Positions 1 to 10,665 of a DNA stretch of 18,951 nucleotides are shown piece after piece; the first letter of the stretch is position 1; every line of letters begins with the position of its first letter. The translations under genes were made by a program, and so were the position numbers. The stretch spans positions 1 through 18,951 of the forward strand of contig NW_026570686.1 in assembly GCF_019649055.1 (NCBI RefSeq), in the 5' to 3' direction. Below the pieces are notes generated by a model, which did not search any database, had not been told where the DNA came from, and saw only the letters and a list, made by a program, of their open reading frames with translations. This stretch comes from Paramacrobiotus metropolitanus (taxonomy: Eukaryota > Tardigrada > Eutardigrada > Parachela > Macrobiotidae).

Positions 1-31
1 GCCGAAATCACTAAACGAAGCGACAAGCTGA

Positions 32-406
32 AATGTTGTAATTGAAACAAGCAGTAGCGCCGCGGATTATTTGTTGAAAAGGGGAAAGGTTACAATTGAT
101 TTTGAATTATGTCCAGTTGAAGAACATGTTCATGTAATTCAGTGCGGAAACTGTTGTCGTTACGGACACCGGAAGGAAACATGCACTTTCCCAACACTAT
201 GTGGATATTGTAATCAGTCGCACATGTTTGAAAACTGTGAGTGCAGTTGGAATGATACTTCGAAATGTATCAAGTGTGTCAATTCAGGAAAGCAAACAGA
301 AGAAAACCGACACCACGCGTTTGACCATAAGCGATGTCCCGTTTACCATGAGACAAAAGCAAAAGTTAGCAAAGTTCTTAAAATTCGTAGCTTCTCAAAA
401 AACTGA
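32..406 (+). pseudogene. LINE ORF1 remnant, gag-like zinc-knuckle protein
   Basis: This frame is open from 32 (after a TGA at 29-31) to a TGA at 404-406 and has no ATG near its start, so the 5' part is missing or frameshifted. Upstream bases 1-42 are open in the +1 frame, compatible with a one-base shift near 30-45. The product has three nucleic-acid-binding knuckles: CGNCCRYGHRKETC (C-x2-C-x4-H-x4-C), CGYCNQSHMFENC (C-x2-C-x3-H-x4-C), and a third starting CIKC and ending HHAFDHKRCP. Such arrays are typical of ORF1 proteins of Jockey/I/R1-like LINEs, which bind element RNA in the retrotransposition particle. After the knuckles comes a basic tail rich in Lys and Ser. It lies about 480 bases upstream of ORF2. 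Confidence 0.75.
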
Positions 407-408
407 TT

Positions 409-885
409 TTGAAAACGAATGACCCGGATACTAATTGTGTGTGTAACCGAAATGAAACCTCTGCGATAAAAAATTTTCCTGAGAATTCTATGGAAAACAG
501 AATATATAAACGAAGTACGAGCGAAAATGTTTGTAGGTCAAAGTTCTGCACCTGGCAAACGAAAGAGCACTTTTGTATCCGGTTTGATACTGTGACAACA
601 GAAAAGCAAACTGAGCGCAAACTAAGAAATACTTACGTAAGCAAAAATGACACAGAAGGGACGGCCAATTTGTTAGATAGACAGCTATATAAATTGCGCG
701 CTAGTAACTGCACAAAACATGCCACTGCTCCACAAGCTGAATCATTAGAGCGTCAATCGGGGTCACTCTGTACTAATGATACTAATGCTGAACACAGATA
801 GCGTCAATCGGAATTTGAACTTAACGATCGGCTGAACTTAACGGAGCAGCGCGATATTAACGGAAAATTTGTCGGGCTACCTATT
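409..885 (+). other. Open stretch between LINE ORF1 and ORF2, in frame with ORF2
   Basis: From 409 the frame of ORF2 is open except for one TAG at 799-801. The first in-frame ATG is at 490. The 130-codon piece before the TAG is hydrophilic, rich in Asn, Thr, Lys and Glu, and has scattered cysteines but no recognisable domain. It could be the C-terminal part of ORF1 reached by a frameshift near 400, an N-terminal extension of ORF2 interrupted by a nonsense codon, or non-coding linker. The sequence alone does not decide between these. Confidence 0.4.
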
Positions 886-3800
886 GTGTCAACGGAAGAG
901 AGTGGTAACGACATTGATATGTGCACCATCGAAAACGTGAAGACGCAGTTATCGCTGGCCTATCTTAACGTTAACGGCCTTAAGCGAGTGTTCAGTTTAT
1001 TCGGCAAAGAGTTTACCGAATTTATCATAAAATTTGATGTGATAGTGCTTGTTGAAACACATTTGAAAGATGAGTACGAATTAAAACACGTTCCTGGCTA
1101 TCACACGGTGTCCAAAGTGCGAACGACGTTTGCCGGAGGCGGTATTGCAGTGTACGTAAGAAATACATTCAAAGCGAACGTGATCGACGAGCGAGAACCA
1201 TGCTGTGATTTATTAACGGTAAAGATCAAAGTTTCTGTAAACGAAAACCTTATCGTAGTGTGTACGTACCTACCACCGTGTAACTCCGTAGTAAATGTTA
1301 ATGATAAGGAAATGTTCGAGCAAATTACCGAAATTGTTCAGCGTGCAAAAACTGATGGATATGTTTTGTTATGCGGGGATTTTAATGCACGCATAAGAAA
1401 CTTAGAGCCAAAAGTATGGAAAGAAGATGCGAGTTTGGATGAAGAACCAGGAAGTGTGGAGCACGTCAGTTTAAAAAACGTTGATGTCCAGTTGAGTCGA
1501 CCAAAAGCACGAGGGAAAAAACTTATAGAATTTTGTAGTGTTAATGGCATGACACCGGTTAACGGTTTGCAATTTTTTGGGAAATCTTTCCCATCAAAAT
1601 TCACATGCGTACAGTATAACGGTCAATCGGTAGTAGACTATATGATAGTTTTTCAGCAAACAGTGAACAAGGTTTTAAAATTTGATATTTTAGAAAACCT
1701 TGATTTTTCGGATCATTTACCGCTAAAAATTTCGTTAAACATGGACATCGCAAGGTCAAACCAGGATAGCAGCAGAAAGTATGGTGAAAAGCCTCTTTTT
1801 CGAACACACAACACCGAAAAAGTACTGTGCCCATTATTCAGAGACAATCACCTTCAGTACAGTAATGAGAACACCATAAACGCGTTTGACAGTGTGGTTG
1901 AATACGTACGGGCGCACCTTAGGAAAGAGCGAATACCATTTGATCCCTTTACACCGGAGCTTCAGGCACAGCAAAGTGAGATTTCCGAGCTTAAAAGTTT
2001 TAAAATTCAGTGCTGGAAAAACATGAATGCGAAAAGCACTGAAGAAAACCGGGATGTTTTTTGGTCGGTAAGAAGTCGATTCCGTAAAAAAGTAATACAG
2101 TACAATGCCATGTATGAAGAACTGTATTGGGACAGAGTGAAAACGATGCAACGCGAGAACCCAAAGATGTTCTGGCAAGTTTTAGGGTTTAGAAGCGACG
2201 AAAACAACTGCGGCCCTGCTAGCTCCCTCAGCTTAAGCGACCTTTACGACTACTTTAGGCAACAAGCTTCATATGTTAGAGCGATAACCGTACAACGACC
2301 GTGTAACCTTTCCCCTGCAATACCAGTATTGGACTCAGCCATTACTGTTGTTGAGATCGAAAGAGTTGTAAAAAAAGTAGCTGCGACCAGCAGTAGCGGT
2401 TCGTTTCCGCTGCAAACTGAAACATTCAAACAGATGTGTAAGAACGTCCAGTTTCTTGAAATCCTAACACGTACTTTTAATCATGTATTTGATACGGGAA
2501 TTATTCCACAAGAATGGTTGAACGGCACATTGACACCAGTGCCAAAACCAGGAAGACCACATCGGCCGGAAAACTGTCGACCAGTAGTTGTTGAGCCATT
2601 GCCAATGCGTTTGTTGTCATCAATCCTAGCGAAGCGAATTGAAATGTGGGCGCACATCGAAGATGACCAGGGTGGGTTTCGAGAAGGCAGGAGTACATGT
2701 GATCAAATATTTATATTGCACACTATTTGTGAGAAGTATGCTTTCCAGAAAAAGCCGGTTTTTCTCGCATTTATTGATTTTACGAGTGCTTTCGACACAG
2801 TTTGCCACCAAAAACTGTGGGAACCTTTGAGTGAATTAGGAATGTCGTCAAAAATGCTGCACTTTTTGAAAAACATGTATAGCAGTGCACAAAACCGAGT
2901 AAAATGGAATAATGGGTTTTCGCAGTTTTTTCCGTTAGAAAAAGGTGTAAGGCAGGGTGATCCATCTTCCGGAATGTTATTCGATATATACGTTGACCTT
3001 TTAACGAAGTATGTGAGCGACGGGCGTGCGACAAGTATTAAACTTGGAAATCTTTCTGTATATCTCTTGAAGTTCGCTGATGATATAGTTTTGATAAGCG
3101 AGAGCGAAAAGAAGCTGTTGACTTCAGCAAGTCGACTAAGCCAGTTTTCAGCAGAATACGAGCTGATAATAAACTACAATAAGTCGTTTTGTATGGTGTC
3201 AAAAGGTGCTATGAGAAAAGAGTTTTTATGTAATATTGTAATCGATGGTCGAAAATTAGAACAAGTTGGCGAGTTTCGATACTTAGGCTTTGTGCTGAAC
3301 GAACACTGTGACCTTAAAAAATCAGCGGAACATCTAACAGAAAAAATAAAGACGGGATACAACATGGCAATAAAAAAATTATCAGGGCTAAAAGGCGGAT
3401 TTACGTGGAAAACGGCGACCACGATTTTCGAAGCACTGGTGGGAAGCGTAGTGGCTTACGGGTCCGGAGTTATGCGGGAAAAAAAGCGAAGCGGACAAAA
3501 GACAGATCGCATTTGCCAAACGAGTTTTCAATCTAAGGAGCACGACGAACACAGAGGCGATTCAGTACCTTTTGAATCTGTCACCATTAAGTTTGAGGCA
3601 AATAAGACAACAGATACGTTTTATCGAAAAGGTCAGTCAGGCCAACAGGCACACTTTTACGAGCAGCACTTGAAGAAAGCATCTTGGTGGGTAGAAACAG
3701 ATCTCGATGTTGGATAAGAAATGCAGTTAAAGAAATGCCGGTAGACAGCAAAGTTAACTTACTAAACAGCGTCCAAGATGTTAGAGAACAGTTATCCAAA

Positions 3801-4358
3801 ATGAACTCAGCAAATATAATAACCAAGCTTGAGAAACAGTTTCGTTTGAATATGCTAAACTCGATACATAATAATGCTGCCAGGAGCAGCAGGCTGCTGT
3901 TTTTGTTTCAGTGTCTACCGGAAAGCAGAGAAGTCCAGCTCCTAAAAACCATGTCCATAACGATCAGCGAAAACTGGATAAAGATGTTGACTGCAAACCA
4001 CCACCTTGCCGTGGAGACAGGAAGATGGAACGGCTTGTTGAGGGAGGAGCGGATATGCAAGTTCTGTGAGATAGTGGAGGACGAACTGCATGCTCTGAAC
4101 GAATGCCTGGCATATTCCCCACACAGAGAAAAACTGAAGGAGCGCCTAGCCGTCATGGAGCTAGCCATACCCGATGGCGGGATAGTGGAAACGATGCAGA
4201 AGTTGTTACAGAGAAGGGATCCACCGACGGAAAACGATAAAACGCTGTTCTTCTGTTTAAGTAATTTTTTTAAGCAGATCCTGAAAGACAGTCGCAAAGT
4301 ATTTAGCGGTGAGATGTTACTGTTGCCTCCTCACAGCCTGAATGTCAATTCTGATTGA
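886..4358 (+). pseudogene. LINE ORF2: APE endonuclease + reverse transcriptase + CCHC, two frameshifts
   Basis: ORF2 nicks target DNA and reverse-transcribes element RNA. Numbering from the GTG at 886, the endonuclease shows AYLNVNG (25-31), E57, YLPP (128-131), GDFNAR (164-169), DYM (251-253) and SDHLPL (275-280). The RT shows AFIDFTSAFD with D631, GVRQGDP (687-693) and catalytic FADD (730-733). The first frame ends at 3717, but sense similarity moves to the next frame near 3470-3495, beside a run of seven A, and to the third frame near 3655-3672. That frame runs to TGA at 4356-4358 and encodes a CCHC knuckle, CKFC..H..C, at 4056-4106. Each shift fits one inserted base or two lost. The true start is uncertain, since the same frame is open upstream to a TAG at 799. 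Confidence 0.92.
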
Positions 4359-4573
4359 CACAACCGAATATATATAGCCCATATTCTTGTACAAGTCTGC
4401 ATAAATCTTGTTTATCTTTCGTCTGTTTTACTATTATTACGTATGTCTGTTTTTACCTTTGTTTTGGAAGTGCTTAACTTTGATTGCGGTTTTGATATTT
4501 GAATGTTAATTAAGTTAATCATACGGCACAAGGCATGGTGTGCCCCTGCCAGAAGAAATCTGGGGGAATAAAG
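4359..4573 (+). other. LINE 3' UTR with terminal hairpin and AATAAA
   Basis: This stretch lies between the ORF2 stop and the tail repeats. A hairpin is visible: GGCACA at 4525-4530 pairs with TGTGCC at 4539-4544 around an 8-base loop. A smaller CCAG/CTGG stem (4549-4552 with 4560-4563) follows, with an alternative CCCC/GGGG pairing. AATAAA is at 4567-4572, immediately before the tail. In stringent-type LINEs the reverse transcriptase recognises a 3' stem-loop next to a short tandem repeat, and this arrangement fits that model. Confidence 0.6.
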
Positions 4574-4594
4574 TTGTCTTGTCTTGTCTTGTCT
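4574..4594 (+). repeat. LINE 3' tail, (TTGTC)4
   Basis: Four perfect TTGTC units occupy 4574-4593, followed by one T, directly after AATAAAG. They mark the 3' boundary of the retrotransposon. The sequence after 4595 has no continuation of the pattern. Confidence 0.85.
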
Positions 4595-5407
4595 AAAATG
4601 TATGAGAGCCGATTGTCACATTAACTATTATTTGACCTAATTTTTCGTCTTGTGATGATGAGGATGCTGGTTTCCACTTTCCAGTACCGCAGGCTGTCTT
4701 CTGCAACGATAGAACATAATGACGTTTTTAATTTTAGCTAATGGTACAGAAAAGGCTCGTGCAAGAGAAAGCGGTACTGTATAGCAATATCACACCCTGC
4801 TGGTTTGCATCTGTAGCTATTTTAAGTAGGTATTTGTATCTTCTATAACAAGCCGGTTTAATACTGTACCAAAAAACATTAACAGTGGCAACTAATCAAA
4901 TAAGAACATCAGCGAAATGCTATATAACAAGAAAATGAAAACATACAGAGTCTGTATTGCCTTAATCCCCAAACGTCTGGCAGACATTTAGTCATTTCAC
5001 CATCAGTGGACAGGTATTTAGAAGGAGTGTTTAATTTGGATTTCACGGTATTAAGTATGTCTCGCGTATTAAATATGTACTCCTTCTTCTTGAGATTCTG
5101 GATGTTACGTAAAAGGTCACGTGTATAAGCGCATCAGCCACATCTCAGAAGATTGATTAATCATTTTCTGTCAGTCTGAAACACAGCCATACTCCATACT
5201 TTTTTCTCCAGAGTACAGAGTAGAGACAACATTTGAACAGAGTGTATAGAGTTTACTGTTAGATATCAGCACCATAAAAGCCGCGGAAAATCCTCTTTCT
5301 GGACCGATTTGATCCTGACAATTTAAACAGAGTAATGAACTCGTGCACGGCCAGGAAAATTTAACTGCCGACGCGTTGTTCACCTACCTGAATTCCGTCT
5401 AGCCAGG
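4595..5407. other. Intergenic, between LINE and first GPCR
   Basis: No gene, RNA gene or repeat family was recognised here. The last part must contain the promoter and 5' leader of the receptor starting at 5408, but no clear TATA box was identified. Confidence 0.5.
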
Positions 5408-6388
5408 ATGAACGCAGCCACCAACTCTACAACTTTATTGAATCCCGCAAACATTAGCATCTTCAACATAACCCGTTCGCTAACGGCCTATCGCGGCTGG
5501 ACCCCGTTGCTAATTACGATAGCCACCATCTCTTGCATTTCCTTCGTCTTGAACCTGAGTATGCTGCTGATACAACTCCTACCGCGTACGCGCATCACCT
5601 CTTTCACGCTCTACCTGATAGCCATATCTCTTGGGCACATTGTGTACGTCATTATCATTCTTCCGTTGGGCCTCATGGCTGCTGTCAACGGGATCTTCCC
5701 AGGCGGTTATTTGGTGTGTGTCCTGTACAATTACGTGCAGTTCGTCGTCAGCCAAGTGCCGGTCTTGCTGCACGTCCTCATCGCTGTAGATCGCCTGCGG
5801 ATGATCAACTGTTCCCCGTCGTACCGCGACAACTACCTTAATCGTCGCAAAAAGACATGCTCGTTATGTTTGTCTGTTCTGGTCTACGTTCATGTCGTTC
5901 AGTTTCCCATGTTCTTGTTGGAGTTTTTCTACTACAATCCACCGGAACGCCGCACAGTGTGTCAACTAGCGGCCGGTGTGCTGATGCAGTGGAGAGCTGT
6001 GGATATCGTCGTACACCGCTTTATACCGCTCATTCTGGTTATCGGTATCTACTTCTATATCGTTATTCTACGGTGGAAGAGGAAACGGTTAATTTATCCC
6101 CAGAGAATTGTTGTCGCTCTCGATCACTTGGTGGACAGCACCCCAGGTGCAAGAAACCAGGAAGGGGTAGCGTCCTGCGTCAGAAAGCGCCAAGTAAAGC
6201 CCTTTGTCGTTCTGACATCTACCGCGATTTCGGTGTTTTTCTGCTGGATGCCGGCGGACGTTTACTGGAGTTCGTTGTTCTTGGGATTTCGGCTGCCTGT
6301 GTGGGGATTCAGCGCAATCACCATATTGTACAATCTGCAAATGATTTTTGATCCGTTAATGTGGCTGATCAGTTTGAGACTAAAATAA
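5408..6388 (+). CDS. Orphan class A-like 7TM G-protein-coupled receptor (paralogue 1)
   Basis: This is a 326-residue intronless ORF, predicted to be a plasma-membrane receptor coupling an unknown ligand to G proteins. The extracellular N-terminus has three N-glycosylation sequons (N6, N15, N20). Seven hydrophobic segments are visible, at roughly 33-57, 66-92, 104-127, 152-174, 203-221, 266-290 and 299-322. C104 at the top of TM3 and C185 in extracellular loop 2 form the usual disulphide pair. Class A hallmarks are altered: DRL (128-130) replaces DRY, and DPLMW (315-319) replaces NPxxY. TM6 keeps CWMP (279-282). The C-terminal tail is almost absent, ending SLRLK. The ATG has A at -3. The gene is over 50% similar by eye to the receptor at 14423. 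The ligand class is not recognisable. Confidence 0.88.
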   Translation: MNAATNSTTLLNPANISIFNITRSLTAYRGWTPLLITIATISCISFVLNLSMLLIQLLPRTRITSFTLYLIAISLGHIVYVIIILPLGLMAAVNGIFPGGYLVCVLYNYVQFVVSQVPVLLHVLIAVDRLRMINCSPSYRDNYLNRRKKTCSLCLSVLVYVHVVQFPMFLLEFFYYNPPERRTVCQLAAGVLMQWRAVDIVVHRFIPLILVIGIYFYIVILRWKRKRLIYPQRIVVALDHLVDSTPGARNQEGVASCVRKRQVKPFVVLTSTAISVFFCWMPADVYWSSLFLGFRLPVWGFSAITILYNLQMIFDPLMWLISLRLK

Positions 6389-9103
6389 TTTCTCGAAATA
6401 ATCCGCATGTATGAGACAATGAGGTGGAGGTGCGCCACTGTTACACGAGATTCCGTTTCTTTCGGGTGTGGACATTGTGCGGCATTTCGAATAGCTATAC
6501 CTTCGACAGAATTAAAGCCTGCCTATAACATTCTTGCATGCTATTTAATTGTTGCTTCCGCAGAATTTTAAAAACTCGAACACTAAAGAGACCTAACGCT
6601 TCAAAAATGGAATGGAAATGAGCAACAGCGCATGCTGACCTTTCTTTAGAAGTGGCATAACTGCACCAAGTTGGATCTCGTCGTGCAGGGTATGTTCATG
6701 GCACCCAACAGTCCTCGTATGGACTGAAGTAATATACAACACACCATACGAGCGACCGCATACAATTCCAGTGTGATATTCCAAAACGAAAATGGATACT
6801 GGACATCCCAGTGTTTCCAAAAAACAGTGCTTCTTTGGTTTTATGATTTCGATCCTCTTGGCTACTCGAGCAGGTCGTCAGCTGCATGCGCGCGTATTGA
6901 TTTGTTAAATTGACTCCTATGTGCGTATTTGACTCCTATGTGTGCCTCCTATTTCTTAAGACTACTAAAAAGGAACAGCAGCGCTCACAAGGCTGTGCTT
7001 ATTGCAGCGCATCGATCGTGATTCGTGATGGTAACTCCTTTAACGACTTCTTTAGCTATTACTACTACAGTTTTGGCACAATTCCGTATTAAGAATGCAT
7101 TACAGAAATGTTTTTTTTGGTAAATTTAATGCTTTCTGTTTTATTTTTAGAAGTGAGCGTGTAAACTGACTGTATTTTGAGCTTCCTCCCGGACAGTTGC
7201 CGTCATGCGTGCACATCAACGCTAATTTTAAACCTAACTGTAAACTGATTTTGTGGTAATAGCCGCTAATGATAAACTACAGTAATATTTCAAGTCTATA
7301 ACTGCCTATTAGTTACTTGCCGGAGGTTGCCCAATTAACGCCATTTCGCAACAACTTTTCTCAAAATCCCGCTGATTTTTCTGTTCCAATTATTGAAAAC
7401 CTCTTTTAAGTGTTGACTTCGCAGTTATAACAAAACCAGATACTTGGCGAAGCATCTAGCAGCATGACTAATATCGCGTGTGTTTCCATGATGGATTATT
7501 AGAGGTCAATGGTATTGTTTATTACGTGTGCTACCGTGCAACCATGCGTCATAACACATACAACTATCTATGACAAGCGGCTGTCATCCATATTGTGCCT
7601 CCACAGTCAACAGATTTCTTTTCACAAATGTAAGATACGTAAATAAAGGCTCTCTAAGATGAAGGCAGTGGTAGAATATTCAAAGCAAAATTAAAAATGT
7701 AGCGCAAAGAACTTATGGCAAATCCAGGATATGGATTCGCCTATGTCTGTTGTGGTACTTTTTTTTTCGCGGAATGCCAATTGAGAACTAACAAAATTCT
7801 CAGTTTTATCGACAACAGCCCTTATACTAACAAAATGAACATAGGTTTACAAGCAAAATGCGCGTTAGCGGGCTTTGACAGGCCGGAGCGAGGCTGCAGT
7901 GAAATTTTCTTTACTGTAGCAGTCCGCACAAGTTGTGCCGAAGAGTTTGTTTACGGAAAAGTCGGTTGCTACTGCACCCAACAGTTGAATTTTTTGTTGC
8001 CTGGAGGGAACTAATTATCAATGCACTTCATAACTAACGTAGGCCAATTTCAGCAATAGTGCCACGTTGTGCAAATGATTTCTCGATGAGACATGCTCGA
8101 TATAACAAAATGCTTGCTAACAGTAGTAGCTTATTTGAATGTGAGAAATGCTCAAGTGGAGCAACGGGTATATAAAGTTTTCCAAAAACAAAATGCCAAC
8201 AGGGCACCTGATTTAAGAACGTCACCAAATTATTTCCATCGAACTAATAATCTGATATACTTTTGACTGGAAAGTTGGAAGTCGTTTCTACAATAACTGC
8301 GGTTACAGGATTATTATACACCAAAACACGACAAGAGTGCCGCTTTCGTGGTACACCAACCGCTCGATTATGCTACCGCGTGGAAGAAAATTTATTGCAT
8401 GAGGTCTTTAATCATTTTATACCGAGGTTTCCATAATGTAGCATCGACTGACCCCGTATGTACCACAAACAACTTCTTACTTCATTAGCGGCGCGTAACT
8501 GTCGTTGACGCGGTGGCGCCGACAAATGACAACTTTGGCCTCGATAGCTTAGGTAGTGATGGAATTTTGTTTACGTTCCGTATATCGAACACGCTGCACA
8601 AACAAAAAGGCCCAAAAAGGCTTCAGGGCGCATGAGAATTACCGCGTATTCGTCTGGGTTTTTTTGATAGGTGGTTTCGTGGTTAAAAAATATTACTGTC
8701 GCCGGCATAGTAACATGCACAATGACACGGCAAATACGGTATGTCTGTGGTAGAGTACGAAGATTCAGACGCCGCTGTTACGCTTCTAACATACAAGCGC
8801 TTCGGTACTTACAGACAAGGATGTCTTTTTGCTGCAATCAATCAACCAATGTGCACCTCAATGCAGTCATTTGATATCACAGATTGTTGTACCTTGAGGT
8901 GCTTGACCTTAATGTTTTTCGAAGTAGCCATACGTATGCGGCAACATGACCTTATTAATTAATTTTAATATTTCGTTGATGGCGGGTATTGCACATGTAA
9001 CATGTTCAACGCTCTACATACGTGTAGTCATTTATCAGACCACAAACCGTGACCCTTCACCGCGGACCGCCCGAAAACTTGTTAACGACACTCAACGCTT
9101 CGC
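6389..9103. other. Long intergenic stretch, no convincing gene
   Basis: About 2.7 kb of AT-rich DNA between the first receptor and secreted gene A. An ATTAAA at 6511-6516 could be the poly(A) signal of the receptor transcript. Short open frames occur on both strands, the longest being 99 codons at 7715-8014, but none has a recognisable domain, signal peptide or neighbouring splice signals. No tRNA-like or other structured RNA was noticed. Confidence 0.5.
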
Positions 9104-9111
9104 TATATAAG
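9104..9111 (+). promoter_or_regulatory. TATA box of secreted gene A
   Basis: TATATAAG is a near-consensus TATA box 94 bases upstream of the ATG at 9198. Initiation about 30 bases downstream would put the transcript start near 9135-9140 and give a 5' leader of about 60 bases. TATA-driven genes are often strongly expressed or inducible; applying that here is inference. Confidence 0.6.
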
Positions 9112-9197
9112 AATTCGATACATACCGGGTAAGCAATACATCGCTTTTGAAAATAAGTTTTTTTACTCCAGTAGAGACATACAAAAAAATAGCTATC

Positions 9198-10665
9198 ATG
9201 GCGGTGATCCTTTTTGTAGCAGCATTAACAGTTTTGAGCAGTGGCTACGTTCAAGCCCAAGCCTATGGTTCCTACGGTACACCTTCTGCAACTCCTATGC
9301 CAACTCCTGCTGCAACTCCTGCTGCAACTCCTGCTGCTACGCCTGCTGCAACGCCTGCTGCAACGCCCGCTGCAACGCCCGCTGCTACGCCCGCTGCAAC
9401 GCCCGCTGCAACGCCAGCTGCAACGCCAGCTGCGACTCCTGCTGCGACTCCGGCTGCAACTCCAGCTGCGACTCCTGCAGCAACTCCTGCTGCTACTCCT
9501 GCAGCAACTCCTGCAGCAACTCCCGCAGCAACTCCTGCAGCTACTCCTGCAGCAACTCCTTCTTCGACTTCTTCAAGTGCAACGTGTAATGCGGCACCGA
9601 AGGTCTATAGCCTAACTGGCGAAGGTACGTTTGCGCGCTGCCTTTTTTATTTTCTTGGGCTCTGTAAGTATAAAGTCTTTGCTTGTGTTGAAAAAGCCCT
9701 GCATGGCTACTACCCCGTCCGGTAATTTCTTTCGCAGGACACAGTACGTATTTAACTTGAATTTGTAGGTGTCGCTGTGTCGCTCCAAGTTCGATGCGAA
9801 AAAAATTACGGGATAAGCTTTTACGAGCATGCAGTGTGGTGTTTACGTGCTAAGTTAATTTGTATGTTTAACAGTTTTAAACACCGCCCAGTTTTGTAGA
9901 TCTGTACAAGCAGTTGTTGGCGGATTTGGCCCTCTCCGAAGTGGAAGTTAACGGCATTGCCAAGCAGAATGCCGGTGTGACCATCGTCAATGTGCCCGTC
10001 GCCGGCAGCTCTAACTTTTTCCTCCAAGTTCTGTTGGCTGTTAACCGCGACAACCTTAAGCTGCAGGCGCTGACCAATGGAGGCACTGTTTCGGGTGCTG
10101 ACTGCTTAACCTTGATCCAGGGTCTTGGCGGGGATATTAAGAACGTGCAGGCTCACGCCACCGATATCATTCCGGGCTCGTGTGATTCTCTCACTGGCGA
10201 AGGTACCATACGTTGTGATGACATCCTGCTGTGATTGTGCAAAGAATTTTCATTAATTTGCAAAAAGGATTAAACAAACATAAACCTTCTTAAGTGTTAC
10301 TAAAAATTAGTAAAAAACGAGCACAACATAAATAATAAGCATCTTAATGCTAAAAAAGAATGTTATTATGTACGTGAGCGCGTTAGTGCATTCTTAAACG
10401 ATTTCGTTTTGCAGCCAAAAATCAGTATGTGCTGCAAAAACTTGGAGCCGCTCTCCAAAGTCTGACCACAGCTGGCCAGGCCCACCAGAACGACGCGAAT
10501 CAGGGACAATGGCTGTCGGTCGTCGTCAACCTGTATAAGTCCATGCAGCGTGTGACAGCTGCCGCCAACAACAACGACCAGAGCTACGAATGCCAAGCGG
10601 CTGCTAAGCAGATCGCTGACGCATTGAAGGGCATCCTGCAGGCCAATGGAAGCTCGATTAGTTAG
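9198..10665 (+). CDS. Secreted protein A: signal peptide, (AATP)21 mucin-like stretch, two-module four-Cys domain (3 exons)
   Basis: Exons are 9198-9624, 9900-10202 and 10415-10665, joined by GT-AG introns of 275 and 212 bp, both phase 1. The joined CDS is 981 bases, 326 residues. The first ATG at 9198 opens a signal peptide of about 22 residues ending near VQAQA. Then comes a Pro/Thr/Ala region with 21 AATP units, likely O-glycosylated if secreted, then a globular part starting ATCNAAPK. This has four cysteines (CNAAP, ADCLT, SCDSL, YECQA), suggesting two disulphides. Introns 1 and 2 each interrupt the same LTGE motif, and exons 2 and 3 encode similar helical modules (see findings). The closest relative is gene B, 1.2 kb downstream. 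The family is not recognised. The gene is TATA-driven and looks intact. Confidence 0.85.
9309..9560 (+). repeat. 21 tandem 12-bp units encoding Ala-Ala-Thr-Pro
   Basis: The 252 bases are exactly 21 in-frame units of the type GCTGCAACTCCT. The peptide is invariant, but third positions vary in blocks (ACT CCT, ACG CCC, ACT CCG, GCA GCA), which suggests repeated slippage or unequal exchange of groups of units under selection on the peptide. The imperfect flank before it contains SATPMPTP and the flank after contains PSSTSSS. Gene B lacks this insert completely. Confidence 0.97.

Larger units (their letters stand above)
1..4594 (+). mobile_element. APE-type non-LTR retrotransposon (LINE), 5' end outside window
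   Basis: The layout is that of a two-ORF LINE: zinc-knuckle ORF1, then ORF2 with APE endonuclease, reverse transcriptase and a C-terminal CCHC knuckle, then a 3' UTR with a hairpin, an AATAAA signal and a short tandem-repeat tail. No RNase H domain was recognised after the reverse transcriptase. Zinc knuckles in ORF1 and a knuckle at the ORF2 C-terminus are seen in Jockey/I/R1-like elements, while a microsatellite-type tail without poly(A) is more like CR1/L2/RTE-type elements. I do not assign a clade. The copy is probably dead: ORF1 has no start and ORF2 has two frameshifts. The left junction is not in the window, so no target-site duplication can be tested. Confidence 0.93.

Noticed and set aside
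7715-8014. 99-codon ORF with ATG in the long intergenic stretch
   Set aside because: No signal peptide, domain or homologous neighbour. Its length is within chance expectation over 2.7 kb on six frames.
9241-9615. 124-codon Leu/Gln-rich open frame
   Set aside because: It is the shifted reading of the 12-bp AATP repeat. Any tandem repeat of a length divisible by three stays open in several frames, and the AATP frame has the signal peptide and splice context.
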